64,000 bases of DNA from Rhodospirillum sp. (GCA_013822765.1 PNKY01000001.1:310001-374000); one strand, 5' to 3'; positions 26,077-35,058 are shown, counted from the stretch's first letter. The notes: generated from the letters alone by a model not told the origin. Program-made: numbers and translations.

Positions 26077-27870
26077 ATGCGATTCAAATCGAAGGTGACC
26101 GATGGCTATCAGGTGTTTGCGGTCAGCGGAACCAACACCGTGTCGTTCGCGGTCGATGCTGCGGCAGCCGACACTAAGGACTTGCTCGGATTCGCGGTCG
26201 AGCGATTCGATCCGCAGGCGAACGAGCGCTATTTCATGCCGGGTTTCAAGGTGTTCCGGTCCGTCATCCCGGCGCCCGACGAGACGACCACGGTCAGCAC
26301 CAACGAGCATCCGATTCAGAGCTTCGTCTGGGACGATTTCACCGCCAAGCCGAAGCACAAATACGAATATGCGTTCCAGCCCTTGCATGGCCAGCCGAAG
26401 AACCTCGACCGCAGCCGACGCCGGGTGGAGATTGCGGTCAAGACCGAGCCGGCCTTCTCCGATCTGGCACACGACGTGTTCTTCAACCGCGGTGTCGCCA
26501 GCAGCCAAGCCTACGAGCGCCGTTTCGGCAACAAGGCCCCCGACCAGCAGGACACGCCGCAGAAGGAAAAGGAGGCACTGCAATGGCTGAGCCGGGACCT
26601 GGATGAGGCGCTTCTCAAGTTCATCAAGAATGCGAAGAAGAACGATACGCTGCTGGGCTGCTTCTACGAATTCCGCTACTTGCCGGTCGCGCAGGAGCTG
26701 AAGAAAGCGCTGAACCGGGGTGTCAAGGTCAGGCTGGTCATCGATGCGAAGGAGAATGCAAAAAAGGACAAGAACGGCGTTCTGCAGTCCCCCTTCCCGC
26801 GCGAGGCGAACCTCGAAACGCTCAAGAAGGCCAAGATCCCGCTCAAGACGGTGACGTTCCTGCGCGAGGCGCGCGCGGCAAATATCCAGCACAACAAGTT
26901 CCTGGTGCTGCTGAAAGGCAAGACGGAGAAGCCGGTGGAGGTCTGGACCGGATCGACCAACATCTCAATGGGCGGGGTTCACGGGCAGACAAATGTCGGC
27001 CATTGGGTACGGGACGAGGACACTGCTGCTGCGTTCCTCGGCTATTGGAACCTGCTGAAGACGGACCCCGGCGCGGTAAAGGGCGATGACAAGAGCACGA
27101 CGCTGGCCAAGAACAAGGCCTATCGCACGGCGGTCGAGCAGCTCGATCAAGTCCCGACGACGCTGGACAAGATCCCGGACGGCATCACCGCCATTTTCAG
27201 CCCGCGCGGCGGCGGCAAAGTGCTCGAGATGTATGCGGCGCTGGTGGACAAGGCCGAGGAGCTGTCGTGCATTACCCTGGCGTTCGGCATCAGCGACGTC
27301 TTCAAAGCCCAGATCAGCGACAACACCAAGCAGGATCACCTTGCCTTCTTCCTGCTGGAAAAGCGCGACAAGCCCAATCCCAAGAGCAAGAAGGAGTTCG
27401 TGGCGCTCAATGCCAAGAACAACGTCTACAAAGCGTGGGGCTCATTCCTGCGCAATCCGCTGCATCAATGGGCGAAGGAGACATCGGCCCGCGCGCTCGG
27501 CCTCAACACCCATGTAAGCTTCATTCATTCGAAGTTCCTGTTGCGCGATCCGCTTGGCCTCGATCCGATCGTCGTCACAGGCTCCGCCAATTTCAGCAAG
27601 GCGTCCACCAACGACAATGACGAGAATATGATCATCATTCGCGGCGACCAGCGCGTGGCCGACATCTACTTCACCGAGTTCAACCGGCTGTTCTTCCACT
27701 ACTACTTCCGCTCGGTGCAGGAAGCGACGTTCAAGCCGGGCGTCACGCCCAAGCCGGGTAGCGCGGGCGATTTGTTCCTGTCCGAGAACGACGACTGGCT
27801 GGGCAAGTACAAGCCGGGATCGCTGCGGCAAAAACGGGTCGACGTGCTGGCGCGGATGAAGGGCGTCTAA
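26077..27870 (+). CDS. Phospholipase-D-like protein with two HKD motifs
   Basis: A 597-residue protein with two PLD half-sites: NIQHNKFLVLLKG (His272, Lys274) followed by VWTGSTNIS, and SFIHSKFLLRD (His484, Lys486) followed by VTGSANFSKAS and DENMIII. Both halves are complete, so a phosphodiesterase or transphosphatidylase activity through a covalent His intermediate is expected. The first about 170 residues are not part of the PLD domain and are beta-rich; I do not recognise them. No signal peptide. It could act on lipids or nucleic acids. A GGAG ribosome site precedes ATG 26077. No partner genes are evident. Confidence 0.85.
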   Translation: MRFKSKVTDGYQVFAVSGTNTVSFAVDAAAADTKDLLGFAVERFDPQANERYFMPGFKVFRSVIPAPDETTTVSTNEHPIQSFVWDDFTAKPKHKYEYAFQPLHGQPKNLDRSRRRVEIAVKTEPAFSDLAHDVFFNRGVASSQAYERRFGNKAPDQQDTPQKEKEALQWLSRDLDEALLKFIKNAKKNDTLLGCFYEFRYLPVAQELKKALNRGVKVRLVIDAKENAKKDKNGVLQSPFPREANLETLKKAKIPLKTVTFLREARAANIQHNKFLVLLKGKTEKPVEVWTGSTNISMGGVHGQTNVGHWVRDEDTAAAFLGYWNLLKTDPGAVKGDDKSTTLAKNKAYRTAVEQLDQVPTTLDKIPDGITAIFSPRGGGKVLEMYAALVDKAEELSCITLAFGISDVFKAQISDNTKQDHLAFFLLEKRDKPNPKSKKEFVALNAKNNVYKAWGSFLRNPLHQWAKETSARALGLNTHVSFIHSKFLLRDPLGLDPIVVTGSANFSKASTNDNDENMIIIRGDQRVADIYFTEFNRLFFHYYFRSVQEATFKPGVTPKPGSAGDLFLSENDDWLGKYKPGSLRQKRVDVLARMKGV

Positions 27871-27961
27871 GCCGGCGAGCGGCTACGCGGCCACTGCCGC
27901 CGGCAAATGTCGCTGGACGATCTTCAGGTCAGCGAAATAGGGCCGTCGATCGGTTCCTGGG

Positions 27962-28723
27962 CTAGGCGCGTGCGGCGGATTGCGCCTGCGCGACAGCGGC
28001 CTCGCGCGCGTCCGGCATCAGCGCTTCCGGCGCCGGCCGCGACCGCATCAGGTTGCGCTCGACATTCTCCAGGTGCGCGCGCATCGCAGCGGCGGCGCGG
28101 TTGAGGTCGCGATCCTCGATCGCCGCCACGATCGCCTCGTGGTCGTCGAACGAGTGATGGTTGGCTGCGGGCCTCACCTTGTCGACACGCAGGCGGCCCC
28201 ACACCACGGCGCGGCGCACGGCGTTCAGCGTGTCGAGCAGCGCCAGCAGCAGCGAGTTCTGGGTCGATTCCGCGATCACGCGATGCAGGCGGTTGTCCCA
28301 CGCCTCGTATTGCCGCCAGGTCTGGGCGGCGCGCGTGCGCTGCATGCACAGGCGCATCTCCGCGATATGCGTCGAGGTTGCGTTGAGCGCCGCCATGCGC
28401 GCCACCTCCGGCTCCAGCACCAGGCGCGTGCGCATCACTTCGGTCGGATTGGTGCGGCGGGTGATCGCCGCGACATCGGCCATGGTCTCGATCGGGCGGC
28501 TGCCGATGAAGGTGCCCTTGCCGACGTGACGCCAGATCTGGTTTTCCGATTCCAGGACGGCGAGCGCCTTGCGCAGGCCGGCGCGCGTGACGCCGAGCGT
28601 TTCCGCCAACTCGCGCTCCGGCGGCAGGCGGCTGTCGAGCGGCATCTCGATCTGCGCGAGATAGCTGCGCAGGCGTGCGAGAGCGGTTCCGGTGGCGAGA
28701 TCGTCAGCGATGGCATAGGTCAT
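27962..28723 (-). CDS. FadR-subfamily GntR regulator
   Basis: A 253-residue repressor-type regulator: N-terminal winged helix (LRSYLAQIEMPLDSRLPPERELAETLGVTRAGLRKALAVLES) and an FCD helical ligand domain whose metal-binding Asp/His residues are seen in EAWDNRLHRVIAEST and DDHEAIVAAIEDRD. It is transcribed divergently from the ABC/FAH operon at 28894, and the shared 170-base spacer has an AATATCT-type dyad. It most likely represses that operon until an organic-acid ligand is present. Confidence 0.9.
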   Translation of the reverse strand: MTYAIADDLATGTALARLRSYLAQIEMPLDSRLPPERELAETLGVTRAGLRKALAVLESENQIWRHVGKGTFIGSRPIETMADVAAITRRTNPTEVMRTRLVLEPEVARMAALNATSTHIAEMRLCMQRTRAAQTWRQYEAWDNRLHRVIAESTQNSLLLALLDTLNAVRRAVVWGRLRVDKVRPAANHHSFDDHEAIVAAIEDRDLNRAAAAMRAHLENVERNLMRSRPAPEALMPDAREAAVAQAQSAARA

Positions 28724-28754
28724 GGCTTCAAACCAATAGGGGGATTGGTCGATC

Positions 28755-28781
28755 TAATATCTGCGGAAACGTTAGATATTG
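28755..28781. promoter_or_regulatory. Candidate GntR operator dyad
   Basis: TAATATCT (28755-28762) and AGATATTG (28774-28781) are inverted copies with one mismatch, separated by 11 bases, in the intergenic region shared by the GntR gene and the ABC transporter operon. Position (33 bases upstream of the GntR ATG) and symmetry suit a dimeric FadR-type regulator that also controls itself. Confidence 0.45.
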
Positions 28782-28893
28782 CAAGAATGTTTGCGATCAA
28801 GACTTGCAACCAAGTTTAACCAAAGTAAGATTGGTTCAGAACAAAAGCCAGAGCCACAAGGCTCACTCTTCAGTGGCGAACGGGAGGAAACAG

Positions 28894-29892
28894 ATGGATA
28901 TGCGGAAAACGAGCCTGACGGGCTCGCTCATGGCAGGCGTGCTTGCGGTTGCGAGCTTTGCCTGGTCGCCGGCCGTTTCGGCCGACGAGGTGCATGTCGC
29001 GTTCGGCGACATCGCGACGGTCGAATCGCTCAACTTCCTGATCGCGCTCGAGCGCGCCAAGGAACGCGGCGTCGACGTGAAAGTGACGTTCTTCAAGTCG
29101 GAGGACGTGGCGGCCCAGGCGGTGGTGGGCGGCGAGGCCGACATCGGCGTCGGCACGCCCTATGCGCTGATCCAGAAGGTCAAGGCGCCGATCCGCCTGT
29201 TCTACCAGATGAGCGCGCTGCGCTTTTTTCCGATCGTGAACACCGAGTTCTACAAGAGCTGGAAGGATCTCGATGGGCAGGAAGTGGCGGTGCATGCGCG
29301 CGGCTCCGGCACCGAGGCCATCATGAAGCTGATGGCGCAGAAGAACGGCATCACCTACAGCAACATCAGCTACGTGCCCGGCGCCGAGGTGCGCGCTGGT
29401 GCGCTGTTGCAGGGCAATGTGAAGGCCTCGATCGTCGATTCCACCAACAAGAAGATGCTGGAGCAGAAGGCGCCCGGCAAATTCGCGGTGCTGCCGATGG
29501 AAGGCGTCAACGCCACCGACGAGGCGCTCTATGCCAACACCGAGTTCCTGACGGCGCAGGCCGAGGACGTGCAGGTGCTGGTCGAGGAACTGCTCAAGAC
29601 CTGGCGCGAGATCAACGCCAACCCGGCGGTGGTCGCGGACCTGCGCAAGAAATACAATCTGCTGCCCGATCTGCCGGCGGAGCTGGAGCCCGAGGTGGTG
29701 CCGTATTACGAAGAGTCGGTGCCGACCGGCGCGTTCCCCAACAACGGCGGAAGCGAGCAGGCGGCCAAGGACGATTTCGAATTCTATGCCCTGGCCGGCC
29801 AGATCGAAGGCGACCCCAAGACCTTGAAGGTCGAGGATTTCTGGACCTTCGATCCGCTCAACAAGGCGCTCGCCAAGGTCGGCACGCAGTAG
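28894..29892 (+). CDS. TauA/NMT1-type ABC substrate-binding protein
   Basis: A 332-residue periplasmic binding protein with signal peptide (cleavage near VSADEV). DEVHVAFGDIATVESLNFLIALERAKERG and VGGEADIGVGTPYALIQKV fit the SsuA/TauA/ThiY-like fold. GGGAGG at 28882-28887 supports ATG 28894. It heads the operon binding protein - permease - ATPase - permease - hydrolase. These systems import sulfonates, nitrate, pyrimidine precursors or aromatic acids; the FAH-family enzyme at the operon end suggests an aromatic or keto-acid type substrate (inference). Confidence 0.88.
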   Translation: MDMRKTSLTGSLMAGVLAVASFAWSPAVSADEVHVAFGDIATVESLNFLIALERAKERGVDVKVTFFKSEDVAAQAVVGGEADIGVGTPYALIQKVKAPIRLFYQMSALRFFPIVNTEFYKSWKDLDGQEVAVHARGSGTEAIMKLMAQKNGITYSNISYVPGAEVRAGALLQGNVKASIVDSTNKKMLEQKAPGKFAVLPMEGVNATDEALYANTEFLTAQAEDVQVLVEELLKTWREINANPAVVADLRKKYNLLPDLPAELEPEVVPYYEESVPTGAFPNNGGSEQAAKDDFEFYALAGQIEGDPKTLKVEDFWTFDPLNKALAKVGTQ

Positions 29893-29912
29893 ATTTCAGG
29901 GATGCGTCGGGA

Positions 29913-30731
29913 ATGGATGCGCGGCTTGAAGATCCCATTGCGGCTGGCATTGCCGCTCAATCGGACGAAGCGGCCGGCAACCGCCACCAGACTCTGTGGT
30001 GGCGGCTGGCATCCATCGCGCTGTTCTGCGGGGCCTGGGAAATCGCGGGGCTGGTGCCGATCAATCTCGCTTTTCCCACCTTCTCGTCCACCGTTGCGGC
30101 CTTTTTCGAGATGGTCGGCGACGGCACCATGCTCAGGGCCTATGCGCTGACTCTGCAGCCGTTGATCATCGGGCTCATCGTCTCCGCATCTCTCGGCATC
30201 TCGATCGGCGTTGCCATGGGCCTGCGCAAGAGCGTGGAATGGATGGCTGCGCCGATTTTCATCGTGCTGCAGGCGGCGCCGGTGGCGGCGGTCATTCCAA
30301 TGGTGACCTTCGTCTACGGCATCGGGATGACGGCCAAGGTGATCTCGGTCTGCCTGCTGGCGCTGCCGGTGATCGTGCTCAACAGCTACAAGGCGGTCGC
30401 CAACGTCAATCCGTCGCTGGTCAACATGTGCCGCTCGTTCCTCGGCTCGCGCTGGCAGCAGATCCTCAAGATCATCCTGCCCGATGCCAGCCCGGTGATC
30501 TTCGCTGGGCTGCGGCTCGGCATCTCCGCCGGCTTCATCGGCATCATCCTGGCCGAGCTGCTGATCACGCCGACCGGCATCGGCGATCTCATCACCTATC
30601 ACCGTGCGGTCGCCAACTACGCGCACATGTATGCCACCATCGCGTCCGTCATCGTGTTCTCGGCCGCGAGCCTCAGCGTGCTGCAGTGGGTCGAGGAGCG
30701 CTGGATCCGGCCGGAAAAGAAGAGGTCCTGA
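29913..30731 (+). CDS. ABC permease (TauC/SsuC type), first
   Basis: A 272-residue permease with six predicted helices and the EAA loop NMCRSFLGSRWQQILKIILPDASPVIFAGLRLG. ATG 29913 is 20 bases after the binding-protein stop; translation upstream of it in this frame overlaps the previous gene and is not real. The stop overlaps the ATPase start (TGATG). It works with the second permease at 31554, giving a heterodimeric channel, which is less usual in the TauABC family where one permease type normally forms a homodimer. Confidence 0.9.
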   Translation: MDARLEDPIAAGIAAQSDEAAGNRHQTLWWRLASIALFCGAWEIAGLVPINLAFPTFSSTVAAFFEMVGDGTMLRAYALTLQPLIIGLIVSASLGISIGVAMGLRKSVEWMAAPIFIVLQAAPVAAVIPMVTFVYGIGMTAKVISVCLLALPVIVLNSYKAVANVNPSLVNMCRSFLGSRWQQILKIILPDASPVIFAGLRLGISAGFIGIILAELLITPTGIGDLITYHRAVANYAHMYATIASVIVFSAASLSVLQWVEERWIRPEKKRS

Positions 30732-31546
30732 TGGTCGCAGTCACCCGCAAATTTCCGCGCGATCCGCATGGAGAGGACATGGCCAGCCACGAGAGCATCA
30801 TTTCCGTGCGCGGCATCAACAAGATCTATCCCGGCCAGGTCCATGCGCTGAAGGACGTCGATCTTGATTTTCCCGCCGGCGCCCTCACCACGCTGCTTGG
30901 CCCGAGCGGCTGCGGCAAGACCACCTTGCTCAAGATCATCGCCGGCCTGCTGGCGCCCAACACCGGCGACGTGCTGGTCAAGGGCAAGAAAGTGACGGCC
31001 CCGGGACCGGAGCGCGCCTTCGTGTTCCAGGATTTCGCGCTGATGCCGTGGGCGACAGTGCTGCGCAATGTCGGCTTCGGGCTGGAGTTGCGCGGCGTGG
31101 CGGAGGCCAAGCGCAATGAGATCGCGCGGCGCTACATCGAGCAGGTCGGTCTGGCGGGGTTCGAGGACAAGTATCCGCACGAGTTGTCCGGCGGCATGCG
31201 CCAGCGCGTAGGCCTGGCGCGGGCGCTCGCGGTCGACGCCGACGTGCTGCTGCTGGACGAGCCGTTCTCCGCCGTCGACGAGCAGAACCGCCGCAAGTTT
31301 CAGGAAGACCTGCTGCGGCTGCGCGAGATCGAACGCAAGACCTTCATCTTCGTGACCCACAGCATCGAGGAGGCGGTGTACCTGTCCGACCGCATCGTGC
31401 TGCTGTCGCGCCGCCCGGGCCAGGTGTCGCAGATCATCACGCCCCAGATCGACCGCTCCGGCACGCCCGACGAGATCCGCCGCGACCGCGCTTATCTCGA
31501 TACGGTCGAGGAGATCTGGCAGGGCCTGCGGCAGTTCGTGGATTGA
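30731..31546 (+). CDS. ABC transporter ATPase (TauB/SsuB type)
   Basis: A 271-residue ATPase with Walker A GPSGCGKTT, Q-loop QDFALMPW, signature LSGGMRQRVGLARAL and Walker B VLLLDEPFSAVDEQ, all as in TauB/SsuB. The start ATG 30731 overlaps the permease stop by one base and has GAGG upstream; an internal ATG at 30779 is closer to the conserved core and cannot be excluded. It is followed 7 bases later by the second permease gene. Confidence 0.92.
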   Translation: MVAVTRKFPRDPHGEDMASHESIISVRGINKIYPGQVHALKDVDLDFPAGALTTLLGPSGCGKTTLLKIIAGLLAPNTGDVLVKGKKVTAPGPERAFVFQDFALMPWATVLRNVGFGLELRGVAEAKRNEIARRYIEQVGLAGFEDKYPHELSGGMRQRVGLARALAVDADVLLLDEPFSAVDEQNRRKFQEDLLRLREIERKTFIFVTHSIEEAVYLSDRIVLLSRRPGQVSQIITPQIDRSGTPDEIRRDRAYLDTVEEIWQGLRQFVD

Positions 31547-31553
31547 GGCGCAC

Positions 31554-32309
31554 ATGACTTTGTTCGGCTACCGCCTGCCGATGATGAGCTCGCTCATTCT
31601 CTGGTGCGTGATCTGGGAAATCGTGGGCCGGCTGGAGCTGGTCCTCTTGTTCCCGCCGTTCACGGGCGTGCTGGCCGCGCTGGTCGACTTGGTGCAGACG
31701 CAGAAATTCTGGGACGCGACCTGGACCACCCTCAGCACCTTCTGCATCGGCATGGTGCTGGCGATCGTCTGCGGCGTCGCGCTCGGCGTGCTGATGGGGC
31801 GCGTCAAGGCGGCGGAGAATCTGCTTGGCATGTGGGTCAACGTATTTGCCAGCGCGCCGCTCTCGGCGCTGGTGCCGGTGCTGATGATCCTGTTCGGCAT
31901 GGGCGCGAAGACCATCATCGTGAGCGTGTTCCTGTTCGCGATCTGGATCGTCGCGCTCGACACCCAGGCGGGCGTCAAGCATATCACCCCGTCGCTGATC
32001 GACATGGCGCGCAGCTTCGGCGCCGGGCGCCGCGACATCTACGCCAAGATCATCCTATGGGCGGCGCTGCCGGAGATTCTTGCCGGCATCCGTCTCGGCT
32101 TCATCCGCGGGGTGAAGGGCGTGGTGATCGGGCAGCTGCTGGTCTCGATCATCGGCTATGGGGAGCTGTTCGAAATCTATTCGCGCTCGTTCCTGATGGA
32201 AGACTTCTGGGCGCTCACGATCGTGCTGTTCGCGTTCGCGCTGCTGGTGGCGGAGCTGGTCGGCATGCTGGAGAAACGCATCGAGTATTACGCAGGGGTA
32301 AGACAATGA
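31554..32309 (+). CDS. ABC permease (TauC/SsuC type), second
   Basis: A 251-residue permease, paralogous to the one at 29913: EAA loop DMARSFGAGRRDIYAKIILWAALPEILAGIRLG. Together the two supply the transmembrane part of the importer. The gene starts 7 bases after the ATPase stop and overlaps the FAH gene by 4 bases (ATGA), so all five genes are translationally linked. Six hydrophobic helices, no signal peptide. Confidence 0.9.
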   Translation: MTLFGYRLPMMSSLILWCVIWEIVGRLELVLLFPPFTGVLAALVDLVQTQKFWDATWTTLSTFCIGMVLAIVCGVALGVLMGRVKAAENLLGMWVNVFASAPLSALVPVLMILFGMGAKTIIVSVFLFAIWIVALDTQAGVKHITPSLIDMARSFGAGRRDIYAKIILWAALPEILAGIRLGFIRGVKGVVIGQLLVSIIGYGELFEIYSRSFLMEDFWALTIVLFAFALLVAELVGMLEKRIEYYAGVRQ

Positions 32310-33007
32310 ACGTTGAGAATTCCCGCTACATCTTCGCGCCGCACTCGCTGCCGACGCTGCCGATCCGCACCTCGGACAAGCTGTTTCCGGTTCATCGGAT
32401 CTACTGCGTCGGGCGGAACTATGCCGAGCACGCCATCGAGATGGGCCACGATCCCAACCGCGAAGCGCCGTTCTTTTTCCAAAAGAATCCCGACACGCTG
32501 GTGCAAAGCGGCGGCACCTTCCCCTATCCCGATGCCTCCAAGGACGTGCATCACGAGCTGGAGATGGTGGTGGCGCTGAAATCCGGCGGCAAGGACATCG
32601 CGCAGGACAAGGCGCTCGGTCATGTGTTCGGATATGCCGTCGGCCTCGACATGACGCGCCGCGACCTGCAGGGCGAGGCCAAGAAGCTGGGCCGCCCATG
32701 GGAAGTCGGCAAGGCATTCGAATCGGCGGCGCCGTGCTCGGAGATCGTGCCGGTGTCCGCGATCGGCCACCCGGCGCAGGGCGCGGTGTGGCTCAAGGTC
32801 AACGGCGAGCCGCGGCAGAAGGGCGACCTCAACCAGCTGATCTGGAAAGTGCCGGAGATGATCGCCTATCTCTCAGGCCTGTTCGAGCTGCGCGCCGGCG
32901 ATCTCATCTTCTCCGGCACGCCCGCCGGCGTCGGCCCGGTGAAGCGCGGCGACGTGCTGCACGGCGGCGTCGACGGCGTGGGCGAGTTGAAGGTGACGGT
33001 GGGATAA
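32306..33007 (+). CDS. Fumarylacetoacetate hydrolase (FAH) family protein
   Basis: A 233-residue FAH-fold enzyme. IYCVGRNYAEHAIEMG, FFFQKNPDTLV, HHELEMVVAL (metal-binding Glu residues) and GYAVGLDMTRRDLQ are close to fumarylpyruvate hydrolases and acylpyruvases. It probably cleaves a C-C bond of a beta-diketo acid, or acts as an oxaloacetate-type decarboxylase, with a divalent metal in the cytosol. It is the only catabolic enzyme of the GntR-linked ABC operon and the best clue to its substrate: a ring-cleavage product or related keto acid. Confidence 0.88.
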   Translation: MNVENSRYIFAPHSLPTLPIRTSDKLFPVHRIYCVGRNYAEHAIEMGHDPNREAPFFFQKNPDTLVQSGGTFPYPDASKDVHHELEMVVALKSGGKDIAQDKALGHVFGYAVGLDMTRRDLQGEAKKLGRPWEVGKAFESAAPCSEIVPVSAIGHPAQGAVWLKVNGEPRQKGDLNQLIWKVPEMIAYLSGLFELRAGDLIFSGTPAGVGPVKRGDVLHGGVDGVGELKVTVG

Positions 33008-33020
33008 ATCGTTATTCCAC

Positions 33021-33122
33021 CGTCATGGTCGTGCTTGGCACGACCATCCACGAGTTTCGATGGGCCAAATCGAGTCGCGTCAGGCAAACTCGTGGATGGT
33101 CGGACCAAGTCCGACCATGACG
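33021..33122. repeat. REP-like pair of inverted hairpin units
   Basis: Two related hairpins in opposite orientation. Unit 1 (about 33021-33057) has stem TGGTCGTG / CACGACCA with loop CTTGG; unit 2 (about 33086-33122) has stem TGGTCGGAC / GTCCGACCA with loop CAA. Outside the stems each carries the CCACGAG(TTT) tail or its complement, so the whole region is also a large inverted repeat. The stem bases differ between units but stay complementary, which shows the hairpin is conserved. This is the layout of bacterial interspersed mosaic elements. It sits between the FAH stop and the aldo/keto reductase gene. Confidence 0.7.
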
Positions 33123-33200
33123 AACGTAGGAGCCCTTGGCCTGCCGCTACCCTTGCCCTTATGGTGTCGGCTCGATTTTCGACGCACATAAGGACTGCAC

Positions 33201-34184
33201 ATGGACAGACGCACATTCGTAAAAACCGGCTGGAAGGTCGCGCCCGTTGGCTTCGGCGCGTGGGCGATCGGGGCGGATTGGGGCGATGTGTCCGAACGAG
33301 ATGCGGAAGCAGCGCTCAACGAGGCGCTGGATCGTGGCGTCAACTTCATCGATACGGCCGATGTCTACGGCATGGGGCGTTCGGAGACGCTGATCGCCCG
33401 GGTGCTGAAATCGCGCGGCGCCAAGGACGTGATCGTCGCCACCAAGGCCGGCAAGCAGACCAAGCCGCACATCAACGTCGAATACAAGTCCGAGCGGCTG
33501 GACCGCTGGGTCGAGGAGTCGATCAAGCGCCTGGGCGTCGAGGCGCTGGACCTGGTGCAGCTGCACAGCCCGCCGCACGAGGTCTATTACCGGCCGGAGA
33601 TCTTCGCCGGCATGGACCGGCTGGTGAAGGCCGGCAAGATCAAGGCCTACGGCGTCAGCGTCGAATGGACCGAAGAGGCGATCAAGGCACTGGAATACCC
33701 GATCGCCAGCGTGCAGATCATCTTCAACATGTTCCGCCAGCGCCCGACCGAGATGTTTTTCGATCTCGCGAGGAAAAAGGGCGTGGCGATCATCGCGCGC
33801 GTGCCGCTGGCGAGCGGCCTCTTGAGCGGCAAATTCACCGCGAGCAGCACCTTCGCGGCCGACGACCACCGCGCCTACAACCGCAACGGCGAGGCGTTCG
33901 ATCGGGGCGAGACCTTCTCCGGCATTCCCTATGACATCGGGCTGCAGGCGGTGGAGGAGCTGCGGCCGCTGGTGCCGAAGGACGCAACCATGGCGCAATG
34001 GGCGCTGCGCTGGATCCTGATGCATGACGCGGTGACGGTGGCGATCCCGGGCGCGAAGAACGTGCAGCAGGCGGCCGGCAATGCCGGCGCGATGGAGCTG
34101 CCGCCGCTGACCGAGGCGCAGATGGCGGCAGTGAAGCGGATCTACGACGCCCGCATCAAGGCCGAGGTGCATCAGCGCTGGTAG
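33201..34184 (+). CDS. Aldo/keto reductase
   Basis: A 327-residue (beta/alpha)8 aldo/keto reductase with the full tetrad: Asp51 and Tyr56 (DTADVYGMGRSE), Lys82 (ATKAGKQT) and His122 (LVQLHSP). The C-terminal segment VAIPGAKNVQQAAGNAGA binds NADP(H). It reduces aldehydes or ketones in the cytosol; the substrate is unknown. Its last 29 bases overlap the 3' end of the convergent LysR gene. It is separated from the FAH operon by the REP-like element and probably has its own promoter. Confidence 0.9.
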   Translation: MDRRTFVKTGWKVAPVGFGAWAIGADWGDVSERDAEAALNEALDRGVNFIDTADVYGMGRSETLIARVLKSRGAKDVIVATKAGKQTKPHINVEYKSERLDRWVEESIKRLGVEALDLVQLHSPPHEVYYRPEIFAGMDRLVKAGKIKAYGVSVEWTEEAIKALEYPIASVQIIFNMFRQRPTEMFFDLARKKGVAIIARVPLASGLLSGKFTASSTFAADDHRAYNRNGEAFDRGETFSGIPYDIGLQAVEELRPLVPKDATMAQWALRWILMHDAVTVAIPGAKNVQQAAGNAGAMELPPLTEAQMAAVKRIYDARIKAEVHQRW

Positions 34185-35058
34185 CGAACTCGGTGCGCAG
34201 CCAGTCGCGCACGGCCGCGACCGGCTCGGTCAGCGGCCGCTCGCGCCCGCGCACCAAGTGCAGCGCGAAGCCTTCGATCTCCGGCCCGAATGGCACCACC
34301 AGCGTTCCGGTCGCCAGCTCTTCCTGCACCAGCAGCAGGCTGTGCAGCGCGACGCCGTTGCCGGCGACCGCCGCCTGGATCGCGTGGGTCTCGTCGCTGA
34401 AGCGCAGGCCGGCGCGCGGATCGACGCCGTCGATGCCGGCCAGCTTCAGCCAGTGCCGCCAGGTCGGGTTCTTCGGATCGCTGCGGCGCCAGTCCGCATG
34501 CAGCAGGGTCGCGGATTTCAGATCAGAGAGTTTCTTCAGGCGCAGGCGCGGGCTCGCCACCGGCGCAAAGCGATCGACCGTCAGCGGCTCGGCGATCAGG
34601 TCGGGATAGGGACCGCGGCCGTAACGCAGCGCGAGGTCCGCGACGCCCGACTTCACGTCCACCACCTCGAGCGTCGCCAGCAGCGTCAGGTCGATGTCCG
34701 GACGCGTCTTGCGGAACCCGGCGAGGCGCGGCACCAGCCACTTGGCCGAGAAGGCCGGCGTGGCGGAGAGCGTGACGACGGCACGGCGGCTGCGGCGCGT
34801 GAGGCCATCGATCGCGCGCGCGAAGCTGTCGAACCCCGCGCTCAGCACCGGCAGCAGCATATGGCCCTCCGGCGTCAGCACCACCTGGCGGGTCCTGCGC
34901 TCGAACAGCGGCGCGCCGATCGCCGCTTCCAGCTGGCGCACCTGGTGGCTGATCGCGGTCGGCGTGACGTGCAGCTCCTCGGCCGCGCGCTTGAAGCTGG
35001 AATGGCGCGCGGCGGCCTCGAACGCACGCAGGCCGGCGAGGGAGGGGAGGCGTCTCAT
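34156..35058 (-). CDS. GcvA-like LysR-family regulator
   Basis: A 300-residue LysR regulator: HTH LRAFEAAARHSSFKRAAEELHVTPTAISHQVRQLEAAIG, then the substrate-binding domain (VVTLSATPAFSAKWLVPRL...). The AISHQV recognition helix places it in the GcvA group. ATG 35058 replaces the in-frame TTG 35064. It is divergent from the AzoR gene at 35168, the standard LysR-target arrangement, so AzoR and perhaps choline-sulfatase are candidate targets. Its 3' end overlaps the aldo/keto reductase gene by 29 bases, tail to tail. Confidence 0.9.
   Translation of the reverse strand: MRRLPSLAGLRAFEAAARHSSFKRAAEELHVTPTAISHQVRQLEAAIGAPLFERRTRQVVLTPEGHMLLPVLSAGFDSFARAIDGLTRRSRRAVVTLSATPAFSAKWLVPRLAGFRKTRPDIDLTLLATLEVVDVKSGVADLALRYGRGPYPDLIAEPLTVDRFAPVASPRLRLKKLSDLKSATLLHADWRRSDPKNPTWRHWLKLAGIDGVDPRAGLRFSDETHAIQAAVAGNGVALHSLLLVQEELATGTLVVPFGPEIEGFALHLVRGRERPLTEPVAAVRDWLRTEFATSADAPRP

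Noticed and set aside
28779..29912. Open frame upstream of and in frame with the permease at 29913
   Set aside because: It overlaps the well-supported binding-protein gene in another frame and reads as Arg/Gly-rich noise; permease homology begins only after 29913.
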